DNA of 64,000 bases from Nitrospira sp. Its GTDB lineage: Bacteria; Nitrospirota; Nitrospiria; Nitrospirales; Nitrospiraceae. The notes beneath the pieces were generated by a model, which did not search any database, was not told the origin of the DNA, and saw only the letters and a program-made list of their open reading frames with translations. Location: positions 620,001-684,000 of the forward strand of contig JARFXP010000002.1 of NCBI GenBank assembly GCA_029194675.1, written 5' to 3'. Both the position numbers and the translations under genes were made by a program. This document shows, one piece after another, positions 52,357 through 60,745 of the stretch (position 1 is its first letter; every line of letters starts with the position of its first letter).

Positions 52357-54362
52357 AATTGACCTACCTCCATATTCAAAACTTCCGGTCGTGTCGGAAT
52401 GTTTCCTTACAGGTTGGGAATATGCATGCATTGGTGGGGGCGAATAACGCGGGTAAGTCATCGGTTCTCCGCGCTCTGGATTTCCTCTTCAATCCGAGCA
52501 CAAAGTTGTTGGACGAGGAATCATTCTGGAACAAGGACACCAGTTTGGAAATCCGTGTGGAAGCCATCTTCTCAGAGCTTACGGACAAGGAAAGGGAAGC
52601 ATTGGGCGCGTATCTTACGCCAGATGGGGCATTCCACATGGCACGCTCGGCAAGAATGAGAGCGAGCGGTGAATCTGATTCGGATCAAGGGGAAGATAAG
52701 ATCATCATAACTCAACAATACAAGAAGCCCGAACCAGAACCGGAATGGCTTCAGGAATCCAAAATCAACGGCAATAACATCAAAGAGTGGTTTAAAAAGA
52801 AGGATCAGTTGGCTGTGATCGGCGCGAGTTTTGCCGACTTTCTCGGTGATACCAAAGTACCTGGGGTCAACGATTGGAAAGAGAAGGCGAAGGAATTTAT
52901 ATTAGCCCACGCCGACAAGATTCCATGGAAGGACGCTTGGACTGACAACCCTAAAGGCTATGCCAATGTCCTCAAGGGCACGCTACCTTTCTTCGTCCTC
53001 GTCCCAGCCGTCCGTGATGTGTCTGAAGAATCCAAGGGAACCAAGAGTAGTCCCTTCGGCAAGCTCCTCTATGCGATTCTAGACACGGTTACACAGAAGC
53101 AAAAATCTGAGATTGAAGACATTCTCACAGAAGTATCCAAACAGATGAACCGCAGCGGTGGAGCGAAGAGGGTTGATTTGATCGCTGATACGGAAAAGCA
53201 ACTCAATAAGCTATTGAACGACTTATTTGCCGGTTGCGACCTGGAGATTCAATTTCAAACACCGACGCTCGAAATCCTCCTGACTGCTCCAAGGCTATAT
53301 GTGGATGACGGCTTTAGAAATGCCGTCGAGAACAAAGGGCACGGTCTGCAAAGGGCTGTCATCTTCACAATCCTTCGACGCTATGCGGAACACATGACCT
53401 CTTCAGTCGAAGGGAAAAAGCGGAATCTCATCCTTGCTGTGGAGGAACCGGAACTCTACATGCACCCACAAGCACAGCGAACTATACGGCGTGTGTTTCG
53501 GAGAATTGCCGAAGGGGGGGACCAGGTTTTCTTCTCGACCCATTCCTCCCTCCTTGTAGACGTGGCCTATTTCGATGAAATCATCCGGATGGAGGGGGTC
53601 TTTGCAATCATAGATGGTAAGAAAACAATGGCCAGCAACGCATGGCAACTTCCCATGCCGAAGATGATTCAAGATCTTGAGGCTAGGTTTCCCAAGCTCA
53701 ACGGCAGCGTCACACCGGAGTCTATGCGAGACCTTTATTCTCACGTGTACAATCCCCGCCGCAACGAAGGCTTTTTCGCATCCAAGATTATCCTTGTCGA
53801 AGGCTCAACCGAGGAATACAGTCTCCCAATTTATGCCGACGCTCTTTCAGATTGCGCTTTCGACCCGCAAGGGATCAGCGTCGTAGAGTGCGGTGGAAAG
53901 GGGGCGATGGATCGCCTTTTAAGGATATTCAACGAACTCCACATTCCTTGTTTCATGCTTTTTGATTATGACAAAGACAACTCTGATAAAGACATCATCA
54001 AGAAATCAATGGAGCTTCTTGCTCTGGCAGGCGAAAGGCAGGATGCGCCCTCATCGCTCTTAGTTACAGACTGCGTAGCTTGCTTCCCCAGCAAGTGGGA
54101 AACGGATTTGAAATCAGAAATAACGGACATTGATGGCCTTGTGGGTGAGGCAAGGGAGAAGCTCGGGCTGAGCAATGATACAGGGAAGCCATTGATTGCT
54201 CGCTATATCGCGCGTAAGCTCGTTTCTAATAGCCCTCCAGCAGTCCCTTCAAGTCTGAAGAAGATCATCGAAAAGGCAGTTAAAGTCACATGGAGAAAGA
54301 GCTGTTTGCAAGTCCCAGCCTTACCCGTGGCTGCTCCTGCTAATGTGGTAGGGAGTGAATAG
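52353..54362 (+). CDS. OLD-family ATP-dependent endonuclease (AAA ATPase + TOPRIM)
   Basis: This is a 669-residue protein. The ABC-type ATPase half has Walker A GANNAGKSS (residues 29-37), a signature-like NKGHGLQRAVIFTILRR, Walker B LILAVEEPELYMHP and the His switch FFSTHSSLLVD. The TOPRIM nuclease half (from about residue 478) has the Glu in KIILVEGSTEEYSLP and the metal-binding FMLFDYDKDNSD. It is the same architecture as GajA and other OLD nucleases. Its partner here is DUF2130, not a UvrD helicase or a reverse transcriptase. A phage-defence role is inferred from family and context. Confidence 0.9.
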   Translation: MKLTYLHIQNFRSCRNVSLQVGNMHALVGANNAGKSSVLRALDFLFNPSTKLLDEESFWNKDTSLEIRVEAIFSELTDKEREALGAYLTPDGAFHMARSARMRASGESDSDQGEDKIIITQQYKKPEPEPEWLQESKINGNNIKEWFKKKDQLAVIGASFADFLGDTKVPGVNDWKEKAKEFILAHADKIPWKDAWTDNPKGYANVLKGTLPFFVLVPAVRDVSEESKGTKSSPFGKLLYAILDTVTQKQKSEIEDILTEVSKQMNRSGGAKRVDLIADTEKQLNKLLNDLFAGCDLEIQFQTPTLEILLTAPRLYVDDGFRNAVENKGHGLQRAVIFTILRRYAEHMTSSVEGKKRNLILAVEEPELYMHPQAQRTIRRVFRRIAEGGDQVFFSTHSSLLVDVAYFDEIIRMEGVFAIIDGKKTMASNAWQLPMPKMIQDLEARFPKLNGSVTPESMRDLYSHVYNPRRNEGFFASKIILVEGSTEEYSLPIYADALSDCAFDPQGISVVECGGKGAMDRLLRIFNELHIPCFMLFDYDKDNSDKDIIKKSMELLALAGERQDAPSSLLVTDCVACFPSKWETDLKSEITDIDGLVGEAREKLGLSNDTGKPLIARYIARKLVSNSPPAVPSSLKKIIEKAVKVTWRKSCLQVPALPVAAPANVVGSE

Positions 54363-54367
54363 GCACA

Positions 54368-54540
54368 GTGGCTAAACAAAAGACTACGCTCGAACTCACC
54401 CGGATCGAGAAGGAAAACCGGCCGAAGCTGGAGCCGCGCAATTCTGCCGGAGGACCCGGAGAAATCTTCCCACATCCCGCACAGAGTCACTGACCGTGAC
54501 ATATTTCGACAACCGACTCATCGTGTGGGAGAACGAGTTC
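54368..54540 (+). pseudogene. Frameshifted N-terminal remnant of a DNA methyltransferase (type III Mod-like)
   Basis: From GTG 54368 the translation runs LELTRIEKENRPKLEPR. After a one-base shift it continues ILPEDPEKSSHIPHRVTDRD, and after another it continues FDNRLIVWEN. These blocks match the start of site-specific DNA methyltransferases of the Mod type (pattern LELTWIGKENRPKLEPRILL). The catalytic part is absent. It starts 6 bp after the OLD gene stop, so it was probably the next gene of that unit. Confidence 0.65.
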
Positions 54541-54610
54541 GGCCCTAGGGGCCAAGCGACATCATTTTTCTCACCATGGAGTGAGTTCAGAACCGAATGG
54601 AGGAAGAGGA

Positions 54611-54844
54611 ATGAGTAAAGCATTGCTCAAAATCGAACGCGAAGCGGTTCGTTTGTCGGCAAAGGACCGGGAAGTTCTGGCTGAACGTTTGATGCGAAGT
54701 GTGACACGAGAGCCGTTGACCCAGGTGGAGGAGGCTTGGGTAGCAGAGGCCGAGCGCCGGTTTTCAGCTTGGCGACGTGGGACACGAAAGGGGGTGCCGG
54801 TTGAACGGGCGTTCAAACAGATTCGCAAGGATCTGGGTTGGTGA
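54611..54844 (+). CDS. Addiction-module antitoxin of the PF09720 type
   Basis: This is a 77-residue protein starting at ATG 54611 with GAGGAAGAGGA just upstream. The sequence AVRLSAKDREVLAERLMRSV, then VEEAWVAEAERRFSAWRRG, matches the small addiction-module component family. Its TGA overlaps the GTG of the toxin (GTGA), typical of co-translated pairs. Confidence 0.88.
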   Translation: MSKALLKIEREAVRLSAKDREVLAERLMRSVTREPLTQVEEAWVAEAERRFSAWRRGTRKGVPVERAFKQIRKDLGW

Positions 54845-55146
54845 AACTCCTCGTTGACCCTGAAGCGCTGGTGGAAGTGCGAAACGCCGCCGCGTTCTAC
54901 GAGGACAGTCAGCCCGGCTTAGGGAAGGCATTCCTAGCCGACGTCGAGGCGGCAACAGAGGAGATTGTCCGGCATCCGCTTATGTGGCGCAGGATCAAGG
55001 GACGGTTCCGCAGGTATCTGATCCCACGGTTTCCCTACGGCCTGATTTATGCCGTAGAAGGCAAGACGGTATATGTCGCGGCGGTCATGCATCTCAAGCG
55101 CAAGCCCGGGTACTGGACCGCGAGAACCAGAAGGTCCCCTTCGTGA
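54841..55146 (+). CDS. RelE/ParE-family toxin
   Basis: This is a 101-residue toxin starting at GTG 54841. The family pattern is VEVRNAAAFYEDSQPGLGKA, FLADVEAATEEIVRHPLMWR and RFRRYLIPRFPYGLIYAVEG, with VYVAAVMHLKRKPGYWTAR at the end. ParE members poison gyrase and RelE members cleave mRNA; which applies is not decidable here. It is coupled to the upstream antitoxin, and its own TGA overlaps the GTG of a second methyltransferase-like fragment. Confidence 0.9.
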   Translation: MKLLVDPEALVEVRNAAAFYEDSQPGLGKAFLADVEAATEEIVRHPLMWRRIKGRFRRYLIPRFPYGLIYAVEGKTVYVAAVMHLKRKPGYWTARTRRSPS

Positions 55147-55333
55147 GCGATCGCAACGCCAAGCAGAAACTCGAACTCATCTGGATTGGAATGAGTTCCG
55201 GCCGAAGCTGGAACCGCCCAACCCACACCTCAGCAATGCTGGCAGGGATGAAAGTACGGGCTCATTCCCCACGACGTATTATGGAATCAGGACACTGGCT
55301 GGATTGGTTAGTCAGTTCGCAATAAATCGATGA
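55143..55333 (+). pseudogene. Second methyltransferase-like N-terminal remnant, frameshifted
   Basis: GTG 55143 opens a frame reading QKLELIWIG. A shifted frame continues EFRPKLEPPNPHLSNAG. The KLEL-WIG and RPKLEP blocks match the remnant at 54368, so both come from the same gene type. What follows is not recognisable. The overlap with the toxin stop suggests an ancestral operon of toxin and methyltransferase. Confidence 0.5.
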
Positions 55334-55359
55334 TGGTCTTAATACATAGCCTGGGTGAA

Positions 55360-58251
55360 TCAGGCGGCTGCTTGGGTGATGGGCTGATAGCCCTGCCGAT
55401 AGGATTCAAGCACACGGACGAGCCGAGCGACCTCGAGTTCAAGCTGCGCGTAGACGGGCGGGGCGTCGTGGAGCGCGTTGAGGTGGCCGACGGCTTCGAG
55501 ACGACCTGCGGTGAGTGCGACCTCGGAGGCGCAAAGATTGCCGGCAGTGCCTTTGAAAGTGTGTGCCATGCGCTCCACGGCGATCGAGTCGGCCTCGGCC
55601 AGCGCCGTTCTGATGTCAGCCAGCATAGTCTGGTGACGATCGAGAAACAGGCGGACGAGTTGAGCGAACAATTCACTGTCACTCCCGATGTTCTGGTACA
55701 TTTTTGCAGGATCAAAAATTCCTCTGGTTGGGTCGGCCGTAGTGGGAATTGGCTGCTGTTTCCCGGTAACCACCACATTGGGTGGTGCGAGTACCCAACG
55801 TGCCAGGGCGCTCCTTAGTTCCTCCAGTTTAATCGGTTTGGCGAGATAATCGTCCATCCCGATTGCCAAGCAGCGCTCGCGATCGCCCTGCATGGCATTG
55901 GCGGTGACTGCAATAATCGGCATGTGCCGAGTCGATTGTGGAGCGCTGTCTGAACGGTTCGCGCTTCCATCGGTCGAGTCACGCGAGGCCACCGACGTTT
56001 CACGTTCCCGAATGCACCGGGTTGTCTCAAATCCATCCATGACGGGCATCTGACAATCCATCAGGATGGCGGCATAGTCCCCCTTGGTGAGCGCAGCCAG
56101 CGCCTCTTTGCCGTTTTCGACGACGTCCGGTTTGTAGCCAAGTTTTTCGACCATCCGCACGGCGAGCTTCTGGTTGACGATGTTGTCTTCCACGACCAAA
56201 ATGCGCCGATGTTGCACATGCTCCGCGACCATATGCCTGGTGACGAGTTGAGGCACGACGGGGCATGTCTGGGCGTCTTTCGGCGCTTCGCCCTCGGGCA
56301 AGCCGAGCACGGTTCGTAGGCAATCGCGTAATTCATCGTGGCGGACTGGTTTTGGCAGGTAGCCCATCGCGCCGGCTTGACGGGCTTGTTCCGCATGGCC
56401 ACGTTGCAGCATCGAGGTCATCACGACGAGGCGAATCCCTGATCCCACCGGGTGGCTTTGCAGCTCTCGTGCAAGCTGCAACCCGTCCTTTCCCGGCATG
56501 ATGACATCCAAGATCGCGAGATCGTACGGTCTTCCCCGCTGCTTTGCCTCCGCGATGCGGTGTAAAGCTGACTCGGCATCCTCCGCGAGCTCGTCAATCA
56601 TCCCCCAGCCTGAAACCAGATGGTGGAGGATCAAACGATTCGATTCGTTGTCATCGACGATCAAAACACGCTTTCCGGTAAGATCCCCGGTCGGAAGAAT
56701 CGCGCGGGGAGAATTTGCCTGCTTCTGGAGGCGCGCGGTACACCAAAAGGTGCTGCCCTGTCCCTCGGTGCTGCGTACTCCGATCCGTCCACCCATTAAC
56801 TCCACCAGTTGCTTGGAAATGGAAAGACCAAGACCAGTCCCTCCGTATTTTCTCGTCGTGGAGCTGTCGGCCTGCACAAACGGACGGAACAGTTTGGCTT
56901 GAGTATTCGGATTGATTCCAATACCGCTGTCCGTGACTTCGAAACGGATGACGGCGGTATCGGGTAGGTCTTCTTCGAGATAGGCTTGCAGGATCACCTC
57001 ACCCTTGTCGGTAAACTTCACTGCATTGCCGACCAGATTGGTGAGGATCTGACGGAGGCGGCCGGGGTCGCCTTTGAGTCCCGTTGGAACCGACGCATGG
57101 ACAAGTCCGGTCAGTTCCAGCCCTTTCGTCTCCGCCCGTTCGGCGAATTGTGCCAACACTTGTTCCACTGTGGTTCTGAGGTTGAAGTCGAGGCACTCCA
57201 GTTCCAGCTTGCCTGCCTCGATCTTGCTGCATTCGAGCACGTCGTTGATGAGCTGCAGCAGCGCTTCGCCGCATTGCCGAATGGTCTCCGCGTAGGACTG
57301 TTGTTCCGACGTCAAGGGCGTCTCCATCAACAGGCTCGTCATACCGATGACCCCATTCATGGGTGTACGTAGTTCATGGCTGACGGTTGCCAGAAATGCT
57401 GTCTTGACGCGTGCCGATTCCTTCGCCTTGTCCAAAGCTTGATCCAGGCGGAGATTGCTCTCGCGAAGTTGGTCGGCGGAGAGTTGGAGCGCCCGCTGCG
57501 TCTTATGGACACTCGTCATGTCGGTGGCATAACCTCGCACGAGCCCATGAGTGAGAACCGGGCAGAAGGTCCATGAAAAACTGGCTTCTTGGAGCACAAC
57601 TGTCTCATCATGAAGCACATGGCCTGTTGCTAGACAGCGCCGCACGATGTCCGGAAGGCTACGCGGGGCGACATTTGGAAATCCTTCGAGGTTGTATCCG
57701 AAGCGAGTAAGCAGAGCGATCATCGCAGGATTGGCATACAGCAGACTCATCTGCCGGTCCAGTTCGATCATCGGTAAGGGACTTTCCTCCGCGATCGCTA
57801 CCAGCCGATCGCGATCTTGCTTCAATTCCAGTTCATGGGACAAGTCTCGAACACCGACAATCAGCACAGTTTTTCCATTGAACATACCAGGCGCGCAAGT
57901 CCATTCCACTGGAACGGGGCGGGTTGCCTTCCGCAAGATAAGATGTTGCGTCACGGCAGTCGGACGGCGGCTTTTCAACACTCCGTTCAGTTGCGCTGCC
58001 ATGGTGGTTGCGTCGGATTGGGTGAGCATCGACCACAGGGATGGAAAGGAACGGATAGTGGAGGAAGACAATCGTGGTCCAAGCAACCGATGGCCCTCAC
58101 GATTAACGGCCAATACGGTGAGATCACTGTCGAGGATGACGGCTGCCAGCGGAAACCCTTCGAAAAGCTCAAGACCTGTGGAAGCCGTATGAAGCGACGC
58201 TGCAAGTCGGAGTCGGTCGCGTTTGCGTTTCCGTCCAGATGGCTTCATCAT
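55360..58251 (-). CDS. Hybrid sensor histidine kinase with two receiver domains and HPt (BarA-like)
   Basis: This is a 963-residue protein with two PAS-type regions (about residues 30-140 and 150-255) and HisKA with phospho-His292 in ATVSHELRTPMNGVIG. The ATPase domain follows (ILTNLVGNAVKFTDKGEV, GTGLGLSISKQLVELMGGRI). Two REC domains (VLIVDDNESNRLIL, then ILVVEDNIVNQKLAVRM with LMDCQMPVMDG) and a C-terminal HPt (MAHTFKGTAGNLCASEV) complete it. No transmembrane helices are evident, so it is probably cytoplasmic. It overlaps the HD-GYP gene by 4 bp; the pair shares a FliA-type promoter. Confidence 0.95.
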   Translation of the reverse strand: MMKPSGRKRKRDRLRLAASLHTASTGLELFEGFPLAAVILDSDLTVLAVNREGHRLLGPRLSSSTIRSFPSLWSMLTQSDATTMAAQLNGVLKSRRPTAVTQHLILRKATRPVPVEWTCAPGMFNGKTVLIVGVRDLSHELELKQDRDRLVAIAEESPLPMIELDRQMSLLYANPAMIALLTRFGYNLEGFPNVAPRSLPDIVRRCLATGHVLHDETVVLQEASFSWTFCPVLTHGLVRGYATDMTSVHKTQRALQLSADQLRESNLRLDQALDKAKESARVKTAFLATVSHELRTPMNGVIGMTSLLMETPLTSEQQSYAETIRQCGEALLQLINDVLECSKIEAGKLELECLDFNLRTTVEQVLAQFAERAETKGLELTGLVHASVPTGLKGDPGRLRQILTNLVGNAVKFTDKGEVILQAYLEEDLPDTAVIRFEVTDSGIGINPNTQAKLFRPFVQADSSTTRKYGGTGLGLSISKQLVELMGGRIGVRSTEGQGSTFWCTARLQKQANSPRAILPTGDLTGKRVLIVDDNESNRLILHHLVSGWGMIDELAEDAESALHRIAEAKQRGRPYDLAILDVIMPGKDGLQLARELQSHPVGSGIRLVVMTSMLQRGHAEQARQAGAMGYLPKPVRHDELRDCLRTVLGLPEGEAPKDAQTCPVVPQLVTRHMVAEHVQHRRILVVEDNIVNQKLAVRMVEKLGYKPDVVENGKEALAALTKGDYAAILMDCQMPVMDGFETTRCIRERETSVASRDSTDGSANRSDSAPQSTRHMPIIAVTANAMQGDRERCLAIGMDDYLAKPIKLEELRSALARWVLAPPNVVVTGKQQPIPTTADPTRGIFDPAKMYQNIGSDSELFAQLVRLFLDRHQTMLADIRTALAEADSIAVERMAHTFKGTAGNLCASEVALTAGRLEAVGHLNALHDAPPVYAQLELEVARLVRVLESYRQGYQPITQAAA

Positions 58252-59507
58252 GCGGCCCGTGAGAGGGTTTGATCCAGGTGTATCCCTATGTTGACACGTT
58301 CTTGGGCCGGGTCTAAGACACGCAGCACGGTTCGGACTGCGTGGTCATGGGATGGTACAGCCAGGTCCATCTCGATGGGCGTGGCATAAGAGCCTCCATG
58401 TGAGTCGGTCGTGATTTTTATCAGAGGTTTGAGTCGTTGTTGAGGGTTGACTCCGATGACGACCGCCTGTTCGCCGGTATTGAGCTGGATGAGGCTCCCG
58501 ACCGGGTAGACGCCGATGCTCCGAATCATGAGCTCCACGAGAGATTTTGCGAACTGTCCTCGTTCCGCGGTTAAGAAGAGTTGCCGAACGGCGTCGTGCG
58601 GAATCATAGCCGGACGCGTCCCGCGCCGACTGACCATGCTGTCATAAACATCGACGATGCCGACGATCTGGGCGAGGCGTGAAATCTGGTCGTTGCTTAG
58701 ACCGGTTGGAAACCCGCTTCCATCGGCCCGCTCATGATGCTCCCTGACGATGCGTAAGACATCCTCCTGCATGCCGGGATGCTCGGAGAGGAGTGCGACA
58801 CCAAGCTTGCAATGCTGTTCGAGAAGGGTCTTATCTTGACCGCTGCACTCATCCCGCTTACGAACGAGATTGCGCGGGAGCCGGACATATCCTGCGTCAT
58901 GGAGCAACGCGCCCATGCCGACCTGTTCTTGCGTCGATTGATCCAACCCACTCTCAATGGCCACTACAAGTGACAAGATGCAGGTGTCTAGCGCATGAGC
59001 CGTCAGGGAGCGGTCGAAGTGCTTAATCTTCTGAATGGCGACCTGTGTGGCCATGGCGGCGCGGTCGCTGAGAACTTGCCTCAACACGTTCGACACGATG
59101 GCTTTGGTCGCTTCGGGAGACGGAGGAATCCCCCGCTCAAGCTCCTCGAAGATGTGCTCAACCGCTTCTTGAGCCTGTGCGTAGATCACGGTAACGGAAT
59201 GATCTTCGGATTTCGCTTCCTGCCTACCTTCGGTTTTTTGGTTTGGAGGAGCGGGGACATCAGGGCTGATAGAGTGGTGGCTTGCAGTATGCTGTGTATT
59301 CGTCGAGGATTCCGACGGGAGGTCGGACCCTTTGCTGGTATCGATGGTCACCATCTTGATCCCGTGCTGCTTCATGAGCTGGATGGTCTGCAGGTCCTTG
59401 ATCAGCCGTTTATGGGAGAGGAATGGGGTTCGGTACCACGGGACATCCATTTCGATGATGAACATGCCGGGAATGAGCTGCTCGATCGGGATGCGTTTGG
59501 TCGCCAT
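58248..59507 (-). CDS. HD-GYP domain cyclic-di-GMP phosphodiesterase
   Basis: This is a 419-residue protein with an N-terminal DUF3391-type region (KRIPIEQLIPGMFIIEMDVP) and an HD-GYP domain (about residues 150-330). Motifs are LLHDAGYVRLPRNLVRK and IVREHHERADGSGFPTGLSN, where the GYP tripeptide reads GFP. Metal ligands (HD, HH) are kept, so phosphodiesterase activity is plausible. First gene of a two-gene unit with the hybrid kinase. Confidence 0.9.
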   Translation of the reverse strand: MATKRIPIEQLIPGMFIIEMDVPWYRTPFLSHKRLIKDLQTIQLMKQHGIKMVTIDTSKGSDLPSESSTNTQHTASHHSISPDVPAPPNQKTEGRQEAKSEDHSVTVIYAQAQEAVEHIFEELERGIPPSPEATKAIVSNVLRQVLSDRAAMATQVAIQKIKHFDRSLTAHALDTCILSLVVAIESGLDQSTQEQVGMGALLHDAGYVRLPRNLVRKRDECSGQDKTLLEQHCKLGVALLSEHPGMQEDVLRIVREHHERADGSGFPTGLSNDQISRLAQIVGIVDVYDSMVSRRGTRPAMIPHDAVRQLFLTAERGQFAKSLVELMIRSIGVYPVGSLIQLNTGEQAVVIGVNPQQRLKPLIKITTDSHGGSYATPIEMDLAVPSHDHAVRTVLRVLDPAQERVNIGIHLDQTLSRAA

Positions 59508-59576
59508 AAGTCTTTGGACTCCAGGTCAGAAGGGTCTCCAGTCGGACGTGCCGACAGAAGGAAGGCTCCTGGGGCG

Positions 59577-59604
59577 TTATCGGCGGAGCATGCGCCGAAC
59601 TTGA
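59577..59604 (-). promoter_or_regulatory. FliA (sigma-28) promoter for the HD-GYP/hybrid-kinase unit
   Basis: On the minus strand TCAAG-N15-GCCGATAA ends 69 bp before the HD-GYP ATG. It is the closest match of the four to the textbook GCCGATAA -10 element. Confidence 0.75.
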
Positions 59605-59674
59605 TCATTATCCGTGAATCGTGATGCGTTTGAATCAGTTCTGAGCCGATACTCTCCATCGTGTCTGTTCCCCA

Positions 59675-59702
59675 TCAAGATCTGTCTGTGACATTCCGAT
59701 AG
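59675..59702 (+). promoter_or_regulatory. FliA (sigma-28)-type promoter for the PilZ gene
   Basis: TCAAG-N15-TCCGATAG ends 49 bp before the PilZ ATG, facing away from the HD-GYP promoter 70 bp to its left. The -10 is one base weaker than its siblings. Confidence 0.6.
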
Positions 59703-59751
59703 GGCTCATCAGGGCTGGTCCATATCAGCTGAATATCCTGGAGCGAAAGGC

Positions 59752-60477
59752 ATGAACGAGATTGTCGTGTCGGTTCCGCCCGCGGCATCATTTTTATCGG
59801 TCGGACTTCCTCTAAAAATATCCCTTACGCTTGATCAGCAGAAGGTCATGCACGGCTCGACGCTTCTCGGCTGGAAGGATCACGCATGGCTCGTCTGCGA
59901 ATGGCCGATTCAGCTTGGCCATGATCAGCTGGTCGCAGCTGGTACTCCGTGCACTATTAGTTATCTTCTTGACGGTAAGCTGGTCGGTTATCGCAGCGAA
60001 ATACGCGATCTGATTACCTCGCCGGTGCCCCTGCTGTTCGTTGCGTTTCCAAAGGCGGTGGAAGAAATGCATTTGCGAAAACATCTCCGCGTATCGACCA
60101 ATGAGCCGGTCTTGCTGATACGAGCGGATTTCGACAACGCGTCCGAGTCCGCATTGCCCACCAGCAACTATTTCGGCGGCTTGCTGAAAGATCTCAGCCA
60201 GGGGGGATGCAGTGTGGTGCTGGTGCGAAGACCAGCCTGGCTGTGCCCAGGAGCAACAGTCCGACTTGAATTCGAACTCCCCGGTCTCGGACATATTACA
60301 AACCTCACGGGTGTCGTGAAGAATACCGACATGCGGGAGGGCAGTGAGATGATCGGCATCGAGTTTCGATTCAACGAACTCGAGTACATCGAATATCGTG
60401 GGTGGGGCGGATCCGTCCGGCAGGCAGTCGAGCATTGCGTCTTCCAGAAGGCCAGCGCCTCTTTTGTTGTCCCGTAG
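59752..60477 (+). CDS. PilZ-domain cyclic-di-GMP receptor (YcgR-like flagellar brake)
   Basis: This is a 241-residue protein with an N-terminal YcgR-type beta domain (about residues 15-110) and a PilZ domain (about 112-225). The c-di-GMP-binding residues are intact: RKHLRVSTN (RxxxR) and DLSQGGCSV (DxSxxG). A flagellar brake role is inferred from this architecture and its apparent FliA control. GGAGCGAAAGGC precedes the ATG. Confidence 0.9.
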   Translation: MNEIVVSVPPAASFLSVGLPLKISLTLDQQKVMHGSTLLGWKDHAWLVCEWPIQLGHDQLVAAGTPCTISYLLDGKLVGYRSEIRDLITSPVPLLFVAFPKAVEEMHLRKHLRVSTNEPVLLIRADFDNASESALPTSNYFGGLLKDLSQGGCSVVLVRRPAWLCPGATVRLEFELPGLGHITNLTGVVKNTDMREGSEMIGIEFRFNELEYIEYRGWGGSVRQAVEHCVFQKASASFVVP

Positions 60478-60608
60478 CCCTGTACTCCGTAGCCTCGCCA
60501 AGTGATCCCTCTTTCCTCTGCACCAGGCAAATATTGCCTCGTATGAAAGTTGCGGTGAATGTCCCACCCTCGAATCGGGCGATTTTCATCGCGTCACAGC
60601 AATAACGG

Positions 60609-60625
60609 CTGGCACAGGACTTGGA
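60609..60625 (+). promoter_or_regulatory. Possible sigma-54-type promoter for the glycosyltransferase
   Basis: CTGGCACAGGACTTGGA has a perfect -24 element (TGGCAC) and correct spacing, but the -12 reads TTGG in place of TTGC. It is 121 bp before the ATG in a 268-bp gap. Confidence 0.4.
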
Positions 60626-60745
60626 GTGCACTCAGAGCGCATCGGCTGGACTGCGGGTGTACGAGCCGGGGCTGAGTCAATCGGCTGCGGAGCGGGGTGT
60701 GCGATGTCATGAGCCGGCAACACTGCGCCGATCTGTGAGGAATCG

